This document shows, in pieces, positions 21,673 through 33,900 of a stretch of 64,000 nt of DNA (the first letter of the stretch is position 1; the number at the start of each line of letters is the position of its first letter). Source of the DNA: Miscanthus floridulus. Lineage: Eukaryota > Streptophyta > Magnoliopsida > Poales > Poaceae. Where the stretch lies: positions 13,358,789-13,422,788 of the forward strand of contig NC_089593.1 in assembly GCF_019320115.1 (NCBI RefSeq). Direction: 5' to 3'. The notes under the pieces are model-generated. The model saw only the letters and a program-made list of their open reading frames with translations. It was not told where the DNA came from and made no database searches. The position numbers and the translations under genes were made by a program.

Positions 21673-23523
21673 TTAAGGATAGAAACAACGTAGCTGCTCA
21701 ATGTTCCAGGCGTTGGTGAAGACCTCGCCTTTGATGGTTTTCAACCGGTAGGCGCCTGGGCGAAGTATTTCCGCGACGATGTAGGGCCCTTCCCAGGGCG
21801 GGGAGAGTTTGTGGCGATCCTTGTTGCTCTGCACAAGACGGAGGACGAGGTCTCTGACGTTGAAGGCTCGACCCCACACCCATCGGCTGTGGTACCACCG
21901 TAACGCTTGTTGGTACTTAGCTGAATGGAGGAGGGCGATGTCGCGGGCTTCATCCAGCTGGTCCATGGCGTCTTGGTGAGATGCCTCGGCTCCCTATTCG
22001 TCATATGCTCTGATTCTGGGTGCTCCATAGTCGAGGTCTGTCGGGAGAACGGCCTCGGAACCGTAGATCATGAAGAAGGGTGTGTAGCCGGTGGCCCGGC
22101 TAGGAGTCATCCTTAGGCTCCAGAGCACAGCCGGGAGCTCAGCGAGCCAACGCGCGCCGAACTTGTTCAACCGGTTGAAAATTCTGGGTTTGAGGCCTTG
22201 AAGAAGCATGCCGTTTGCGCGCTCGACCTGTCCGTTCGTCCGGGGGTGCGCGACGGCTGCCCAATCGATTCAGATGTGTTGTTCATCACAGAAACGAACG
22301 AATTTCCTACCGGTGAACTGAGTGCCGTTGTCTGTGATGATGGAGTTCGGTACTCCAAAGCGATGGATGATGTCGAGAAAGAACAGCACAGCTTGCTCGG
22401 ATTTGATTGTGGATATTGGCCGAGCTTCAATCCATTTTGTGAACTTGTCTATGGTGACAAGCAGGTGGGTAAAGCCCCCGGGCGCCTTTTTAAGTGGCCC
22501 AACCAGGTCAAGCCCCCAGACCGCGAAGGGCCACGTGATGGGGATCATCTAGAGAGCCTGGGCCGGGAGGTGTGTTTGCCGAGCGTAGTATTGGCACCCT
22601 TCGCATGTGCGTACAATTTGCTCGGCATCGGCTACTGCGGTGGGCCAATAGAAACCCTGTCGGAATGCCTTCCCAACCAAGGTTCTTGGTGCGGCATGGT
22701 GACCGCATGCCCCACCGTGGATGTCGCTCAGTAGGAGTTTTCCCTGTTCGCCAGGGATACAAAGTTGCAGGATTCCGATGTGACTTCGTTTGTAGAGTTC
22801 GCCCTCTACAAGAACGAAGGATTTGGCGCGTCGTGCGAGCCGTCGGGCTTCTGTCTTATCGGTCGGTAGTACGTCATGGAGGAGATAGTCGAGGTAAAGC
22901 GTTCTCCAGTCATTGGGAGGATCGGACTCTAGGGATTGGTCTTCTTCAAGCTCCATGACCTCGGGGTCGGGAGGAACAGTTGGCGGATCGGCCTTGGGGG
23001 TCGGACTAGAAGGGCCATCGTCGGCTTGTTTCGACCCTGCGTAGCGTACCGAGGGTTTGTGTTGGTCACTAGCGAAGACGCCTGTTGGAACTAGCTCTCG
23101 GCTGGATGCTGCTTTTGCGAGTGTGTCGGCCGCTTCGTTGAGGCGCCTGGGGATATGATTGAGTTCGAGGCCATCGAATTTGTCCTCCAGGCGTCGGACC
23201 TCTTGACAGTACGCCTCCATCTTGGTATCGTGGCAGCCTGATTCTTTCATGACCTGGTTAACGATCAGCTGAGAGTCGCCCCTGACGTCGAGACGTCGGA
23301 TGCCCAGCTCGATGGCGATTCGTAGGCCATTGATGAGCGCTTCGTATTCTGCAGTATTGTTTGATGAGGGAAAATGAAGCCGAACCATGTACCTCATGTG
23401 CACCCCGAGGGGGATACAAAGACTAGTCCTGCTCCAGCGCCCTTCTTCATCAGCGATCCGTCGAAGTACATTATCCAGTACTCTTGATCGACGGCTGCTG
23501 GTGGCATCTGGACCTCGGTCCAC
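21673..23523 (-). pseudogene. Tat pol: archaeal-type RNase H and integrase
   Basis: The frame opens in the second RNase H (SSNNTAEYEALINGL, then RGDSQLIVNQV and HIPRRLNEAADTLAKAA). A zinc-binding HHCC follows (GHHA...CEGCQYY), then the integrase core with DLVG, TDNGTQF and GQVERAN supplying the D,D,E residues. The C-terminal domain has WEGPYIVAE and ends at 21673. In-frame stops at 22549, 22270 and 21994 interrupt it, each consistent with CAG or CGA changed to TAG or TGA. The start of the RNase H is in the other frame (23681-23394). Confidence 0.85.
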
Positions 23524-24911
23524 TCCGCGATGAAGTTAGCTAGTGCCTGAGATTTGATCGCCGTTCGGGGGATATAAGAAATGCCCTGATCCATCAGCTC
23601 GAGTGCCCACTTTGCGGTTCTTCCTGTAGCGTCATGGCTATGAACGACCTCACTGAGGGGGAACGACGTCACTACTGTCACGGGGTGTGACTCGAAGTAG
23701 TGGCGTAGCTTCCTTTTGGTGATGAGGATGGTGTAGAGGAGTTTCTAGATCTGGGAGTAGCGGGTTTTGGAGTCGGATAACACCTCGCTGATGAAATATA
23801 CAGGGCGTTGCACCTTGAAGGCGTGCCCCTCTTCCTCTCGCTCTACTATTAAGGCGGAGCTAACCACTTGGGTGGTGGCCGATATATATAGTAGGAGAGA
23901 TTCTCCATCGCATGGAGGAACTAGGACTGATGGCTTAGTTAAAAATCGTTTAACCATGTCAAGTGCCTCCTGAGCCTCGGCTATCCACTCGAAGCGGTCA
24001 GTTTTCTTCAGGAGTCGATAAAGGGGGAGTCCTCGTTCGCCGAGGCGTGAAATGAATCGGCTGAGGGCGGCAAGGCACCCGGTGATTCGCTGAACCCCCT
24101 TTATGTTTTGGATCAGGCCCATCCTCATGATGGCTGATATCTTCTCTGGGTTGGCTTCGATGCCACGCTCGGAGACGATGAAGCCGAGCAGCATGCCCCT
24201 TGGGACCCCAAAAACACATTTTTCGGGATTGAGCTTGATGCCGTTCACCCGGAGTTTCGCAAAGGTGCGTTCAAGGTCGGCGACAAGGTGGTCAGCCCGC
24301 TTGGATTTGACTACAATGTCATCGACATAGGCCTCAACGGTTCGTCCGATGAGGTCTCCGAAGCAACTAAGCATACAGCGCTGGTACATTGCCCCAGCGT
24401 TCTTCAGACCAAACGGCATTGAAACGTAGCAAAATGATCCGAAGGGCGTGATAAAAGATGTCACGAGCTGGTCGGACTCTTTCATCGTGATTTGATGGTA
24501 GCCTGAGTATGCGTCCAGGAAACAGAGGGTTTCGCACCCCGAGGTGGAATCGACTATTTGGTCTATTCGTGGCAAAGGAAATGGATCCTTTGGACACGCT
24601 TTGTTGAGGCCAGTATAATCAACACACATTCTCCATTTCCCGCTCTTTTTCTGGACAAGAATAGGATTTGCTAACCACTCTGGGTGGTATACTTCCTTAA
24701 TGAATCCTGCGGCCAGTAGTTTGGCTATCTCCTCGCCGATGGCCCTGCGTTTCTCCTCGTCGAAGCGACGCAGGCGTTGTTTCACTGGCTTGGAGCCCGG
24801 GAGGATCTGGAGGGTATGCTCGGTGACCTCCCTCGGGATGCCCGGCATATCCGAGGGTTTCCACGCAAAGATGTCCTTGTTGGCGCGGAGGAAGTCGACG
24901 AGCGCGCTTTC
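23394..24911 (-). pseudogene. Tat pol: reverse transcriptase and first RNase H region
   Basis: RT motifs appear in order: the primer-grip-like LANPILVQKKSGKWRMCVDY, SMPFGLKNA, and the catalytic YVDDIVVKS. After RT comes the RT-linked RNase H-like region, then the N-terminus of the second RNase H (MYFDGS...GAGAGLVF). A TAG at 23745-23747 splits the frame, and a one-base deletion near 23410 shifts the end of this frame into the frame of the integrase segment. All listed catalytic residues are present. Confidence 0.85.
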
Positions 24912-26120
24912 CTATGCGGAGGAGAGCGCGGTCCCAATTCGGACTTTTTTGCCCTCGGAGCTACTGGGATCCAAGAGGATGTCCCTGGAGCCCTCTGCCG
25001 ATTCGAACGATCCAGACGACTTCTTTGCGTCGGGTGTCCCTTCGATGACCTCCTCCCTGAGAGTGGCGAGCTCTTCGGATGCGATGACCGCGGATGCGTG
25101 TCCGCAGCATTCGACCTCGCACTCGTAAGCGCGCTGGAAGGAGGTGCCGATGGTGATGATCCCACGGGGGCCCGGCATCTTCAGCTTCAGGTATGTGTAA
25201 TTAGGTACGGCCATGAACTTCGCGTAACATGGTCGCCCTAGAATGGCGTGGAAAGTCCCCGGGAACCCCACTACATCGAAGGTGAGGGTCTCAGTCCGGT
25301 AATTGGATCGATCCCCAAAAGTGACGGGCAGGTCAATCTGCCCTAGTGGCACAGCTTGCCTTCCAGGTATGACGCCATGGAAAGGTGCTCGGACGGGACA
25401 GAGGTGCGTTCGGTCGACGCCCATCTCATCGAGCGTCTTGGCGTACATGATGTTGAGGCCGCTGCCCCCATCCATCAGTACCTTGGTGAGCCGCTTTGGA
25501 CCGACGATCGGGTCGATGACAAGCAGATACCTTCCCGGGTGTGGGATGGCATCCGGATGGTCGGTCCGGTCGAAGGTTATGGCGGATTCCGACCACCAGA
25601 GAAAAGCTGGCGTGACCGGTCCAGCGGTATAGACTTCTCGACGTGCGACCTTCTGGCGGTGCCTGGAGTCGTAGGCCACTGATCCTCCGAAGATCATGAG
25701 GGCACCGGTCGGCGTTGGGAAGGCGTTATCCTTCTCCTCCGTGTCGTCAGTGGTGGGAACAGGCTCCTTCCCCTGCACCCCCTTGTTCAGGCCCCCGGCC
25801 AAGTATTTGCGCATAAGGCCGCATTCCTTGTATAGGTGCTTGGCCGGGAAGGCGTGGTTTGGGCATGGCCCCTCGAGCATTTTCTCAAAGTGGTTCGGAG
25901 TGCCCTCCGCGGGCTTCCGGCCACCTTTGTGGTCGGCAGCGGCCACTAGCGAGTTGTCGCACCGTTGCTTCTTATTTTTCCCTTTGGCGGGGCGGTTGGA
26001 GGCGCCTTCGCTGGCGTCCTCATCCCACCTTGTCTTTTCATCGGAGTGATCAAAGATGGCTCCGACCGCCTCCTCTCCAGAGGCGTGACTGGTGGCGATG
26101 TCCAGAAGTTCCTTGGTGGT
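24912..26120 (-). pseudogene. Tat gag C-terminus and aspartic protease
   Basis: This continues in the same frame as gag after the TGA at 26121. The retropepsin-like active site reads MDGGSGLNIMY, and the flap/C-terminal half includes ILGRPCYAKFM. Upstream is a nucleocapsid-like segment with CPNH...KECG. The segment ends at TAG 24912-24914, after which the same frame continues into RT. The protease would cleave the Gag-Pol precursor. Confidence 0.8.
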
Positions 26121-27728
26121 TCACGGGCCCCTGCGTCCTAGCTTGTGGACCAGGGATTCGCAGGTTGTTCCGGACAGAAAGGCTCCTATTACGTCAGTGT
26201 CGGCGACATTCGGGAGCTCGTTGCACTGTCGGGAGAAGCACCGGATGTACCCACGGAGGGTTTCATCGGCCTTCTGACGATAGTTCTTGAGGTCCCATGG
26301 GTTTCCAGGGCGTTTGTACGTGCCCTGGAAATTACCCACGAAGATCTCAGTCAGATCCGCCCAACTCTGAATAGCATTGGACGGTAGGTGCTCCAGCCAT
26401 GCTCGCGCCGAGTCGGCCAAGAACAGCGGGAGATTGCGAATAATAAAATTATCATCACTCGCACCACCGGCCTGACATGCAAGCCGATAGTCTTTGAGCC
26501 AAAGCCCGGGATTTGTTTCGCCAGAATATTTAGGAATGTTCATAGGCGGTCGATACCTTAGGGGGAACGCAGCGTTGAGGATGTGCCGACCAAAGGCCTG
26601 AGGGCCTGGCAGGACAGGGCTCGGGCTTCGGTCCTCGTTGCTGTTGTAGCGCCCGCCACGTCGGGGATGATAGCCGTGATCCGCTGCTTCTCCCTCGTCG
26701 CCGTGGGCACGTTTCCGGGCGTCGATGATGCTGTTTACATCGCGGCCACGGCCAAGGCGTTGATGTACAGGGACGACGGAGGGCTGCCCTCTGGCTGGCG
26801 GTGTTTGGTGTACGGATGCGTCCTTGGTGGGGCGCACTGAGGGCGCGCACTGGCTGGTGTCGGGTTCGCGTCGTCGAGACAACGAACTTTCCGCCTGCTG
26901 CGCTGCTGCACGCTCGAGCAACGTGCGAATCTCCCGATAAGCGCGTCGATCCTCGGACGTCGCGGCCTCCGGAAGGCCATGCAGCAAGGCGGTTGCTGCG
27001 GCGATGTTCTGGTTGGCTCGGGCAAAGTGAGGAAAGGCCCCATCGTCGGTGAGGATCCTTTGATGTACGGTGCGGGCTGTGGCGTGCGTGTGCCCCCCGT
27101 CTTTGCGGCATTCAATCTCGCGATTGATGTCCGCGTATTCCCGTGCGAGCCCTTGCCCGGCCTCATCGATCTCTTGCTGACGAGCCCTTAGCTGCTCCAT
27201 CCTCAGGTGAGATGGGGTTGTCCCCTCTTCCTCGAATCTGCTGTCAGGATTGTTTGTAGGGGTGGCCTCTTCCCTGGAGGCGCTTTCGACGTGACCCTCG
27301 GGGGTCTGCGTCATGTAGCATTCCCGGGAAGGGTGGTGGCTCCCCCTACTGGAATCTGAGCTGGAGAGTGATACAGGCTCCTCGTTGAGGAGCTCGTAGA
27401 GGGTCTCCGTATCCCGCTCAATCGCCCCCACGAACTCGATGTCCGTGGGTGGTTGAACCACACGTAGCGCCAGAAGGCGGCCAGCGATTGCCGCAACGTT
27501 GCGGAGACCGAACGGAAACGCTGTCGGGGTGCTCCATACGGACCCTTCCGGACACATGGTGGCGTTGTGAGAGGCCTCCTTGGGTGACGGGACTCCCCGG
27601 GAGTTGCCCGGTGGGCCCTCAAGCCTGAGACGGCTGAGGTTGATGGAAGGGGGAGATGGGGTGGCTGAGCGAGTCAGCGCCAGCTCTCCTCCTAATGTGA
27701 TGATGAAATCCAGGTCGCCGAAACGCAC
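26121..27728 (-). pseudogene. Tat gag
   Basis: A 535-residue frame. The N-terminal half is low-complexity and charged. The gag core (PF03732 type) lies near the C-terminus, with PKYSGETNPGLWLKDY, ARAWLEHLP and YIRCFSRQCNELP. It is terminated early by TGA at 26121-26123, in a position where the following sequence continues the same frame. The true start is uncertain; the first ATG at 27728 lies about 85 bp from the PBS. Confidence 0.8.
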
Positions 27729-27794
27729 GTGTGCGCCCGGGGCCTAGGTGATTGCGTGGGTGGCCATCCGAGACCTGATTTGGAACGCGCAAAG

Positions 27795-27812
27795 CCCCTA
27801 CCTGGCGCGCCA
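27795..27812 (-). other. Primer-binding site of the Tat element
   Basis: TGGCGCGCCAGGTAGGGG on the minus strand, two bases from the LTR end at 27815. This type of site is common to grass Tat elements; I do not assign the tRNA with certainty. Confidence 0.65.
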
Positions 27813-27814
27813 AC

Positions 27815-29308
27815 TGTCGGTGTTTCATACAAGCACCGGCAAGTAAATTTATAGTAATGCACGTTAGGCTCGGATGGTGCGCTAAAGGACACAGGATTTA
27901 TACTGGTTCGGGCGGAACGTCCCTACGTCCAGTTTGTTGCTGCTTGTGTTATTAGCACCGTGAACGGTCTATAGTAAGGGATACAAACTGGCGAGAGAGG
28001 GACTGGTCCCAAGTCTCTGATCGAAGGATTGAAAGGTGGTCAAGAGCTTCGTAGCTACTTGAATGTGTGTGTGAGTGCATTCTATTGTTCGGTCCTATTT
28101 TTTTCGTCCCCCCTGATGGAGGAAGCGCGTCCCCTTTTATAGATGAAGGGGCTGGCTTTACAAGGGTGAGGGCTCCAGGATGTGTACTCTACTTAGTCAT
28201 GTGGCTCATGTTTACCTGGTCAGGTCCTCCATTCTGATGAGTGCGAAGGAAGATAAGTGCTTACCATGTTGTCGATGTCTCTGTAGGATGTCAGATTAAT
28301 CACAGAATGCTGCCCGCAGGGTATGGGCTGTAGTACAGTGGTTTTGACTTATGAGCCTCCCTCCAGCCTTGCTCCGCACGCCTTCTGGTTCCCATGATTC
28401 CTTGTTGGGAGAATTTAGGGTCGGGGTCCGGTGTAGCGCCGTGGCCAAGGCCTTCTGACTGGGAGGACCTGAGGGATCAGGAATAGGGCGCCGCTCCCTC
28501 GGGTCCACAGCGTGGTGACGGAATATCCGTCGTTCGTGGAGATAGCAAATCCGTTCTTGGAGCGTAGCGGTTGTTGTATATCTTCGTTGGGTTCCGTGTC
28601 CCAGAGCTGAAGACGGCGCCTACAACTCTACAGGGTGAGATGCACGCATCTGTAATACCTTTTGGGCTCCGCGGCGCCCGGAAGGGTCTAAAGCATCAGT
28701 CCTGTCGTTCCCTGGCAGTCCTTTTCCTGCCAGGGCGCAGGGTATGGTCGTTGGAGCCATGGTTGACCCGAACGTCTTGTCTCGTCCTGTACCCATCATT
28801 ATGAGGGATAGATATCGATCAGGGCGAGGCTCGTTCTGGGCCGTCGGGTGAGGCGGAGACCAATCCCTATCTCTTGGGCGAGACTAACCCTATCCCTCTG
28901 GGATCGGGCGAGGCGGAATCCATCCCTTTGCCTTCGGGCGAGACCGAGCCCGCCCTATAGGCGTCGGGCGAGACGGAGATTAACCTTGAGCTTTTGGGGC
29001 GAGGCAGGGTTATCCCACAAAGGCGTCGGGTGAGGCTGACCCCGCCCCTCCGGGGTCGGGCGAGACAGAAATCATCCCTCAGCCCTCGGGCGAGACCGAG
29101 CCCGCCCTCAAGGCGTCGGGCGAGACGGAGTTTATCCCTCGGCCCTCGGGCGAGACCGAGCCCGTCCCAAATGTGTCGGGCGAGGCGGAACCGAACTCCT
29201 GTCACTCGAACAAGGGATGACATGGAGCCCTTATGCGTCCAGAAGTTTTTCACGTTCGGTGGTTATCGGTTCCACCTTCTGGGGTACCCTGGTATTAGGT
29301 CCCCGACA
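27815..29308 (-). repeat. 5' LTR of Tat-lineage element (complete)
   Basis: A 1,494-bp LTR with ends TGTCGG...CCGACA, containing the same GC-rich repeat block as the 3' LTR. A GC-rich zone is followed on the minus strand by a TATAAAAGG-like string near 28133, a possible promoter. Confidence 0.9.
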
Positions 29309-30200
29309 CCAAGCATACCAGAATATTTGACAGATTTCACAGATATTGAAATGGCAGGGACACTTGATGAGGCTACCTCTTTGATGATCTCTGAAGATAT
29401 ATGGTCATAAAGAAGTGATGAGAAGGAACTCCTCTGGGGTTGTCACAAGAAAAGGACACAATTACGGTACTTGTTAATAAGTGTGATAAGCAAAAAAAAA
29501 AAGGAATGTGCAGAAAGTAAACTATGTCTTATAAGTTTTGATGTACCATCTAGACTTTCCTTTGAGTTGTAACTGTAACCATTCCATTCCCAGCCTCTAT
29601 AAAGCACATCCTGCAAAGTCTTTATAATAGTTGAAGTGTCCTGGAAGAGCTTATAGTAATTTGAGATCATTAGAAACATGAGAAAAAATAGTAATTAGCA
29701 TGACAAAATGGCATGCCAGTCAAGAAAAACTCGATTGTTGGTCACTCACGATTCCACACATTGATATGATACTTGTCAAGTTTTGCTACATCATCCATAA
29801 AAAAATTAACACTACAGACTGCAGCCTAATTAATTATATTGTCCCATCCTATGCCTCCTTGACTTGATCTAGTATACAAGTGTATGTAGTTGGTTCCTGG
29901 TCCTTCAAAAGAAAACCGGGGTGCATAACAGGCTTGGCCCCCTGGAGGTCACCGCTCTGCCGCCGCCGTCGGCTGCTCCGGCTCTACGCCCACCACCCCT
30001 AGCCTCCCCCATCCTTCCTCCCCTCTCCCCAGCACCCTCCACCAGCTCGCTTCGGAGTCGCCTGGGTGCCCGCTCGACTGTCAGTCCCACCACCACCAGC
30101 CGCTGTCGCCGCTCGCTCTGGTGGCTGCTCCACCCTAGGCGACCGCACCTCCAGCCGTCCTTCTCCACCCTCAGCCCCCTTCCACAACCGGAGGCGGAGG
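29309..30200. other. Unassigned flank with possible exon tail
   Basis: Directly after the LTR, a plus-strand frame to the TAA at 29408-29410 reads like the acidic tail of a protein (EYLTDFTDIEMAGTLDEA). I do not recognise it. 29920-30200 is a GC-rich proline/serine-coding stretch without a clear gene. The Tat element may have inserted in an exon, but only one side is available. Confidence 0.35.
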
Positions 30201-30341
30201 TCAAATCCCTAGTTTGGTTTTGGTAATTGAGTGCCAACCATGTGGACCAATGTTTTCATTGAGTATCAGTGCCGGTCCTAGGATTTCAAGGGCCCTCTGG
30301 CGAACTCGTAGTGACGGCCCCTCTAGACCATATACAAGTCT

Positions 30342-30346
<5 letters not shown>

Positions 30347-30412
<66 letters not shown>
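30347..30412. repeat. (AT)n microsatellite
   Basis: About 66 bp of alternating AT inside the hAT element. Confidence 0.95.
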
Positions 30413-30415
<3 letters not shown>

Positions 30416-30508
30416 GGCGCTAATTTTCTTGCAAAGCGAAAACAAATTCAGTGATATATTTTTAATTTAACATGTTTGATAATTATCGAGGAACAATGTA
30501 GACTAAAA

Positions 30509-30770
30509 CTAATATGAATACCTTATGGAAGAATAGAACTCCATAATATCCCTTGCTTCGGGCATTCTCGATGAAAAATCATCAAGGACAGTATTAAGAC
30601 CAATATTATCCAAGATGTCCCTCTCGATGGTGCACATCGCCAATCCATTTAATCTTTCTTGTGACATAGTTGATCTCAAATAATTCTTCAATTACTTCAA
30701 TTTTGAGAAACTTCTTTCAGCCGAAGCTAAATGATTATCATTAGGCACAACACCGCTTGAAGTTGAAAAA
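30509..30770 (-). pseudogene. hAT transposase C-terminal fragment
   Basis: The minus-strand frame contains ASAERSFSKLK, a TAA, then KNYLRSTMSQERLNGLA, the signature of the hAT C-terminal dimerisation domain (PF05699, TTF-type zinc-finger hAT group). The frame ends at 30509. The DDE catalytic region and zinc finger are absent, so the fragment cannot transpose itself. Confidence 0.85.
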
Positions 30771-33289
30771 AAACTATGAATAGCACCTTTTTGAGATTCA
30801 ATAAATTGATTTTCTACTTTTTCCATTTTCTTTTCTAAGCCCCCGACAAATATTTCTTAGGTAACATTCTAAGATTCTAACACCTAAATTAGAAAAAAAC
30901 ACGACTATAAGAGTATCGAGTACTAGAAGTCTAAAATAGTTAATTTAGATTAAAAACAATGAAGGAAAAAAAAACCTAGGGACTAGGGCCTGATCGTCTA
31001 ATGAACTGATGCAGTGATGGTCTAGTGATCGCGTTGTTGTCAAGTCCAGCCAGGCCCCTGGAGTGCTCTCCCCTCATCGCTAGCGCCGTTTCCATTCTGT
31101 GTCTTTCCACGAGACGCGATTCCGCAGCGGCTCGGTGCGTCCGTGTTGTGTCTCCGCCTCTTTGTCTGTTGCGGGCTGTGGCACTCGCATACGTACTAAA
31201 CTAGTAAAGACTATATAACTGGGGGTCCTGGGCCTGGGCCCGGGCCCCTCACTCCCCTGGGCCCTCGGCCATCATACCCCTGGCACCTCTCAAGGGCCCG
31301 CACTGTTGAGTATGTTGAGCTATACTAGGGTCCACTTGATTGTGATGAGCAAGGCATAGGAGGTGATGAGATGAAGATCATGATCATATGTATGCAAGTG
31401 TTCATCAAATGGAGAGAAGATGGAGCAAAAGCAAGGCACAAGGCAAAGGTATATGATAGGGCTTTGCTTTTGCCAACCAAAGTGCAATAGAGTGCATGAT
31501 TGGGTTTAGGATAGATAATCATACTATAAAAAGGAAATCTTTAGTTGCAACGGTTATCTAGTGCCACTAAGTGTCAGCCTCATTTGCATTAGCTTAATGA
31601 CGTGGTCAGATGCAAGAGAAAAGCCTTTCAAAATGTTTGAAAAATGCTAAGTCATACATGTACATGAAATGATAGAACACTTGCTAGAGTTGAGCACATT
31701 GAAAAAGGCTTTGAAAAAAGTTTGATGGGCCGTTTGAGTGACCACTGGATTAGTTCGTTGACCTTCTAGGGTTTCGCACTTGACTATAATGGTGCCTGTT
31801 GAAGGTGGTAGTTGGGGGAGCTTTTGGAGAGCTGTTGGTCATCTTGGCAGTTGGACCAGCCCACTGGGAGTGTTTGCCATCGGATGCAACGTTGGCACTG
31901 TTCATGCGCGAGGTCCCTCTTGTGGGACCTGGAGGTCTGACCGCGGCTGGCGATGGTTGGACCAGCCACTGGTTAGACGTGGAACAAGTTTGAAAGGGAG
32001 TAGCACATGGCCTGGTAAGGGGCCACCGGACCAGTCCGGTGGTAGCCCAGACCTCTCTAGTGGTGGTTGTTGGTCCTCACGATTGGGCTATGCATGGCGA
32101 TGGTGGACCGATGGAAGAGAGACTGGCACATGGGACCTGCTATAATAGGTGATCGTTGGATCGTGTGGTGTGTCGGCCATTGGTCGGGTGGTTGGAACGT
32201 CGGCCCTAGCGGTTGGACCGCCAGGGTGCGCAGAACTGTTGCGTGGGGCAAACCGACTAGTTTTTGACCCCCACCGCTATATATACTTGTTTAGTCGGCT
32301 TTGGGGTCTCTTGGCAATTTGCTAAAGTGCATACACCCCTCTAAAGCTGAGAACACTCTCCCATCTCCTCTCATGACTTAGTGATCACTTTTGTGAGAGA
32401 TTTAGGAAGCCTCTAGGGCATTGCATTTGAGAGTTGCATTTGGTGGCCGTAGTGATATTTGTTGGCTTTGGATTTCTTATTAGTCTTGGCGATTGTCATC
32501 ACCTAGTTGGTTTGGTGCTCGAGGAGGATCATTGAGGGGCTCTGGTTATTGTTGCCACCTCCGATCATTAATTGGCTATTGTGAGGGGCTTTGTGCTCAC
32601 CTAGTAAGAGATTCAGAAAAAATAACTCTAGTGAAATCAATCAAGGTTTGGAGAGGTCCTTGGTGATCTACCGACTTCTAGTGGTGCACTATGTTGGAGG
32701 GGGCAAGCTTGTGTGCTAGCTAGGCCAAGTGAAGCAGTGATCTAAGGATCCACCTCAACGGGGACGTAGGCTGCCAGCAAGCAACCAAACCTTGGCAAAA
32801 ATCTTTGTGTCACTTGCCTTTGGTGGTTTGCATCCTCTCAACACTTGTAATTACATTTCATATATTGTGCTCATGTTGTTTGTGTAGCTCTAGCTCTCTT
32901 GTTTGTTTAGTTGCTAGTTTAGCTTAGCTCTAGTGAGTAGTGTAGTATAGTTGCTCTCTTTGTTAGCTCACTAGTTGCTAGGTGTTGCCTCTAGTTTTAA
33001 GTGTGCTTGTGTATTTAATTAGTTAACCTTGTATCTAGAATTATGTAGGAGGCTTGCTTTGTATTGACTAGGCTAGGCAAGCAGTGAATATTAGGATTGT
33101 CTTTCATACTAATATACTTTGCCTAGTGTCTTTATGATTGTAGAATTTTTAATAGGCTATTCACTCTTTCTCACCATCCGTAGATCCTTTCATGAGGTAC
33201 TTGGGGAGTCCGACTCTCTTGCATGCCTTCTTCCTTGCACTAGTAGAGAATAGACCTTTGATCCTCGACCAAAATGGGCTCTAGTCCCG

Positions 33290-33560
33290 GAATTTTTTGC
33301 CCCCGGGACTAGAAATACCTTTAGTCCCGGTTGGAGGCTCCAACCGGGACTAAAGGTCCCTGCCCAACGGCTACTGCGCCAGACAGAGGTGGCAGGAACC
33401 TTTAGTCCCGGTTGGAGCCACCAACCGGGACTAAAGGTATACTTTTACTCCCGGTTGGTGGCTCCAACCGGGAGTAAAGGTCTACTCCCGGGCCGTGGCT
33501 GCGCCCGGGGTTGGAAAGTTACCTTTAGTCCCGGTTGGATCCATCAACCGGGACTAAATG
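33290..33560. repeat. CACTA 2 5' subterminal repeats
   Basis: Alternating CCTTTAGTCCCGGTTGG and its complement, forming at least three hairpins next to the left terminus. Confidence 0.85.
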
Positions 33561-33900
33561 TTCTCCCTTTATAAATCGGCCGTCTCCTCCTTCCTCCCGG
33601 CCCCGAGCCCGAGCTCAGCACATTTTGAAGCTCACTGCAGTAGTGTTCTTGCTTCCTCCCTCCCTCCATTGTTCCTCCATCCATTCTTCGATTCCTCCGT
33701 CGATTTCTTCGATTCCTCCGTCGATTCTTCAGTTGTAAAGGTTACCAATCTCATACTCTCATTTTTTACCATTATCTTATGCCGTTTTGTTCACTATATA
33801 TATTTATGGTTCTTTATTGTGGTTTTTTTCATTTGTAAGCAATTTGAGCTCAAAATCACTTCAAGCTTGTATATTTACATGAAAGAAGGTTAAAGTATAT

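Larger units (their letters stand above)
13322..29308 (-). mobile_element. Tat-lineage Ty3/gypsy retrotransposon with antisense gene
   Basis: A 16-kb minus-strand element: 5' LTR 27815-29308, PBS-like site 27795-27812, gag, protease, RT, RNase H, a second (archaeal-type) RNase H and integrase between 27728 and 21673. A 7-kb 3' region carries a spliced plus-strand gene (15225-18568), followed by the truncated 3' LTR 13322-14487. Dual RNase H and extra DNA downstream of integrase are hallmarks of the plant Tat/Ogre lineage (Grande, RIRE2 type). Six nonsense changes and a frameshift inactivate the polyprotein. Confidence 0.9.
30267..31315 (-). mobile_element. Non-autonomous hAT transposon with 8-bp TSD
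   Basis: Termini are CAGTGCCGG... on the left and ...CCCGCACTG on the right. The perfect 8-bp target duplication TTGAGTAT is at 30259-30266 and 31316-31323. The 1,049-bp element retains only the C-terminal part of a hAT transposase on the minus strand and a long (AT)n tract. Confidence 0.92.
30201..33192 (+). repeat. Solo LTR, interrupted by a hAT element
   Basis: Once the hAT insert and its duplicated target are removed, this is about 1.9 kb of LTR. It begins around TCAAATCCCTAGTTTGG and ends GATCCTTTCA, the same last ten bases as the LTR at 47398-48971 (read on its minus strand). No internal retroelement sequence adjoins either end. Flanking pentamers GGAGG and TGAGG differ by one base and may be the target duplication. 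It holds a 20-bp GTCCGGTGG/CCACCGGAC palindrome at 32023-32042. Confidence 0.65.

Noticed and set aside
29921..30226. GC-rich 101-codon plus-strand frame before the solo LTR
   Set aside because: Low-complexity Pro/Ser/Arg composition, no start context, domain or splice signal; could be a UTR but cannot be supported.
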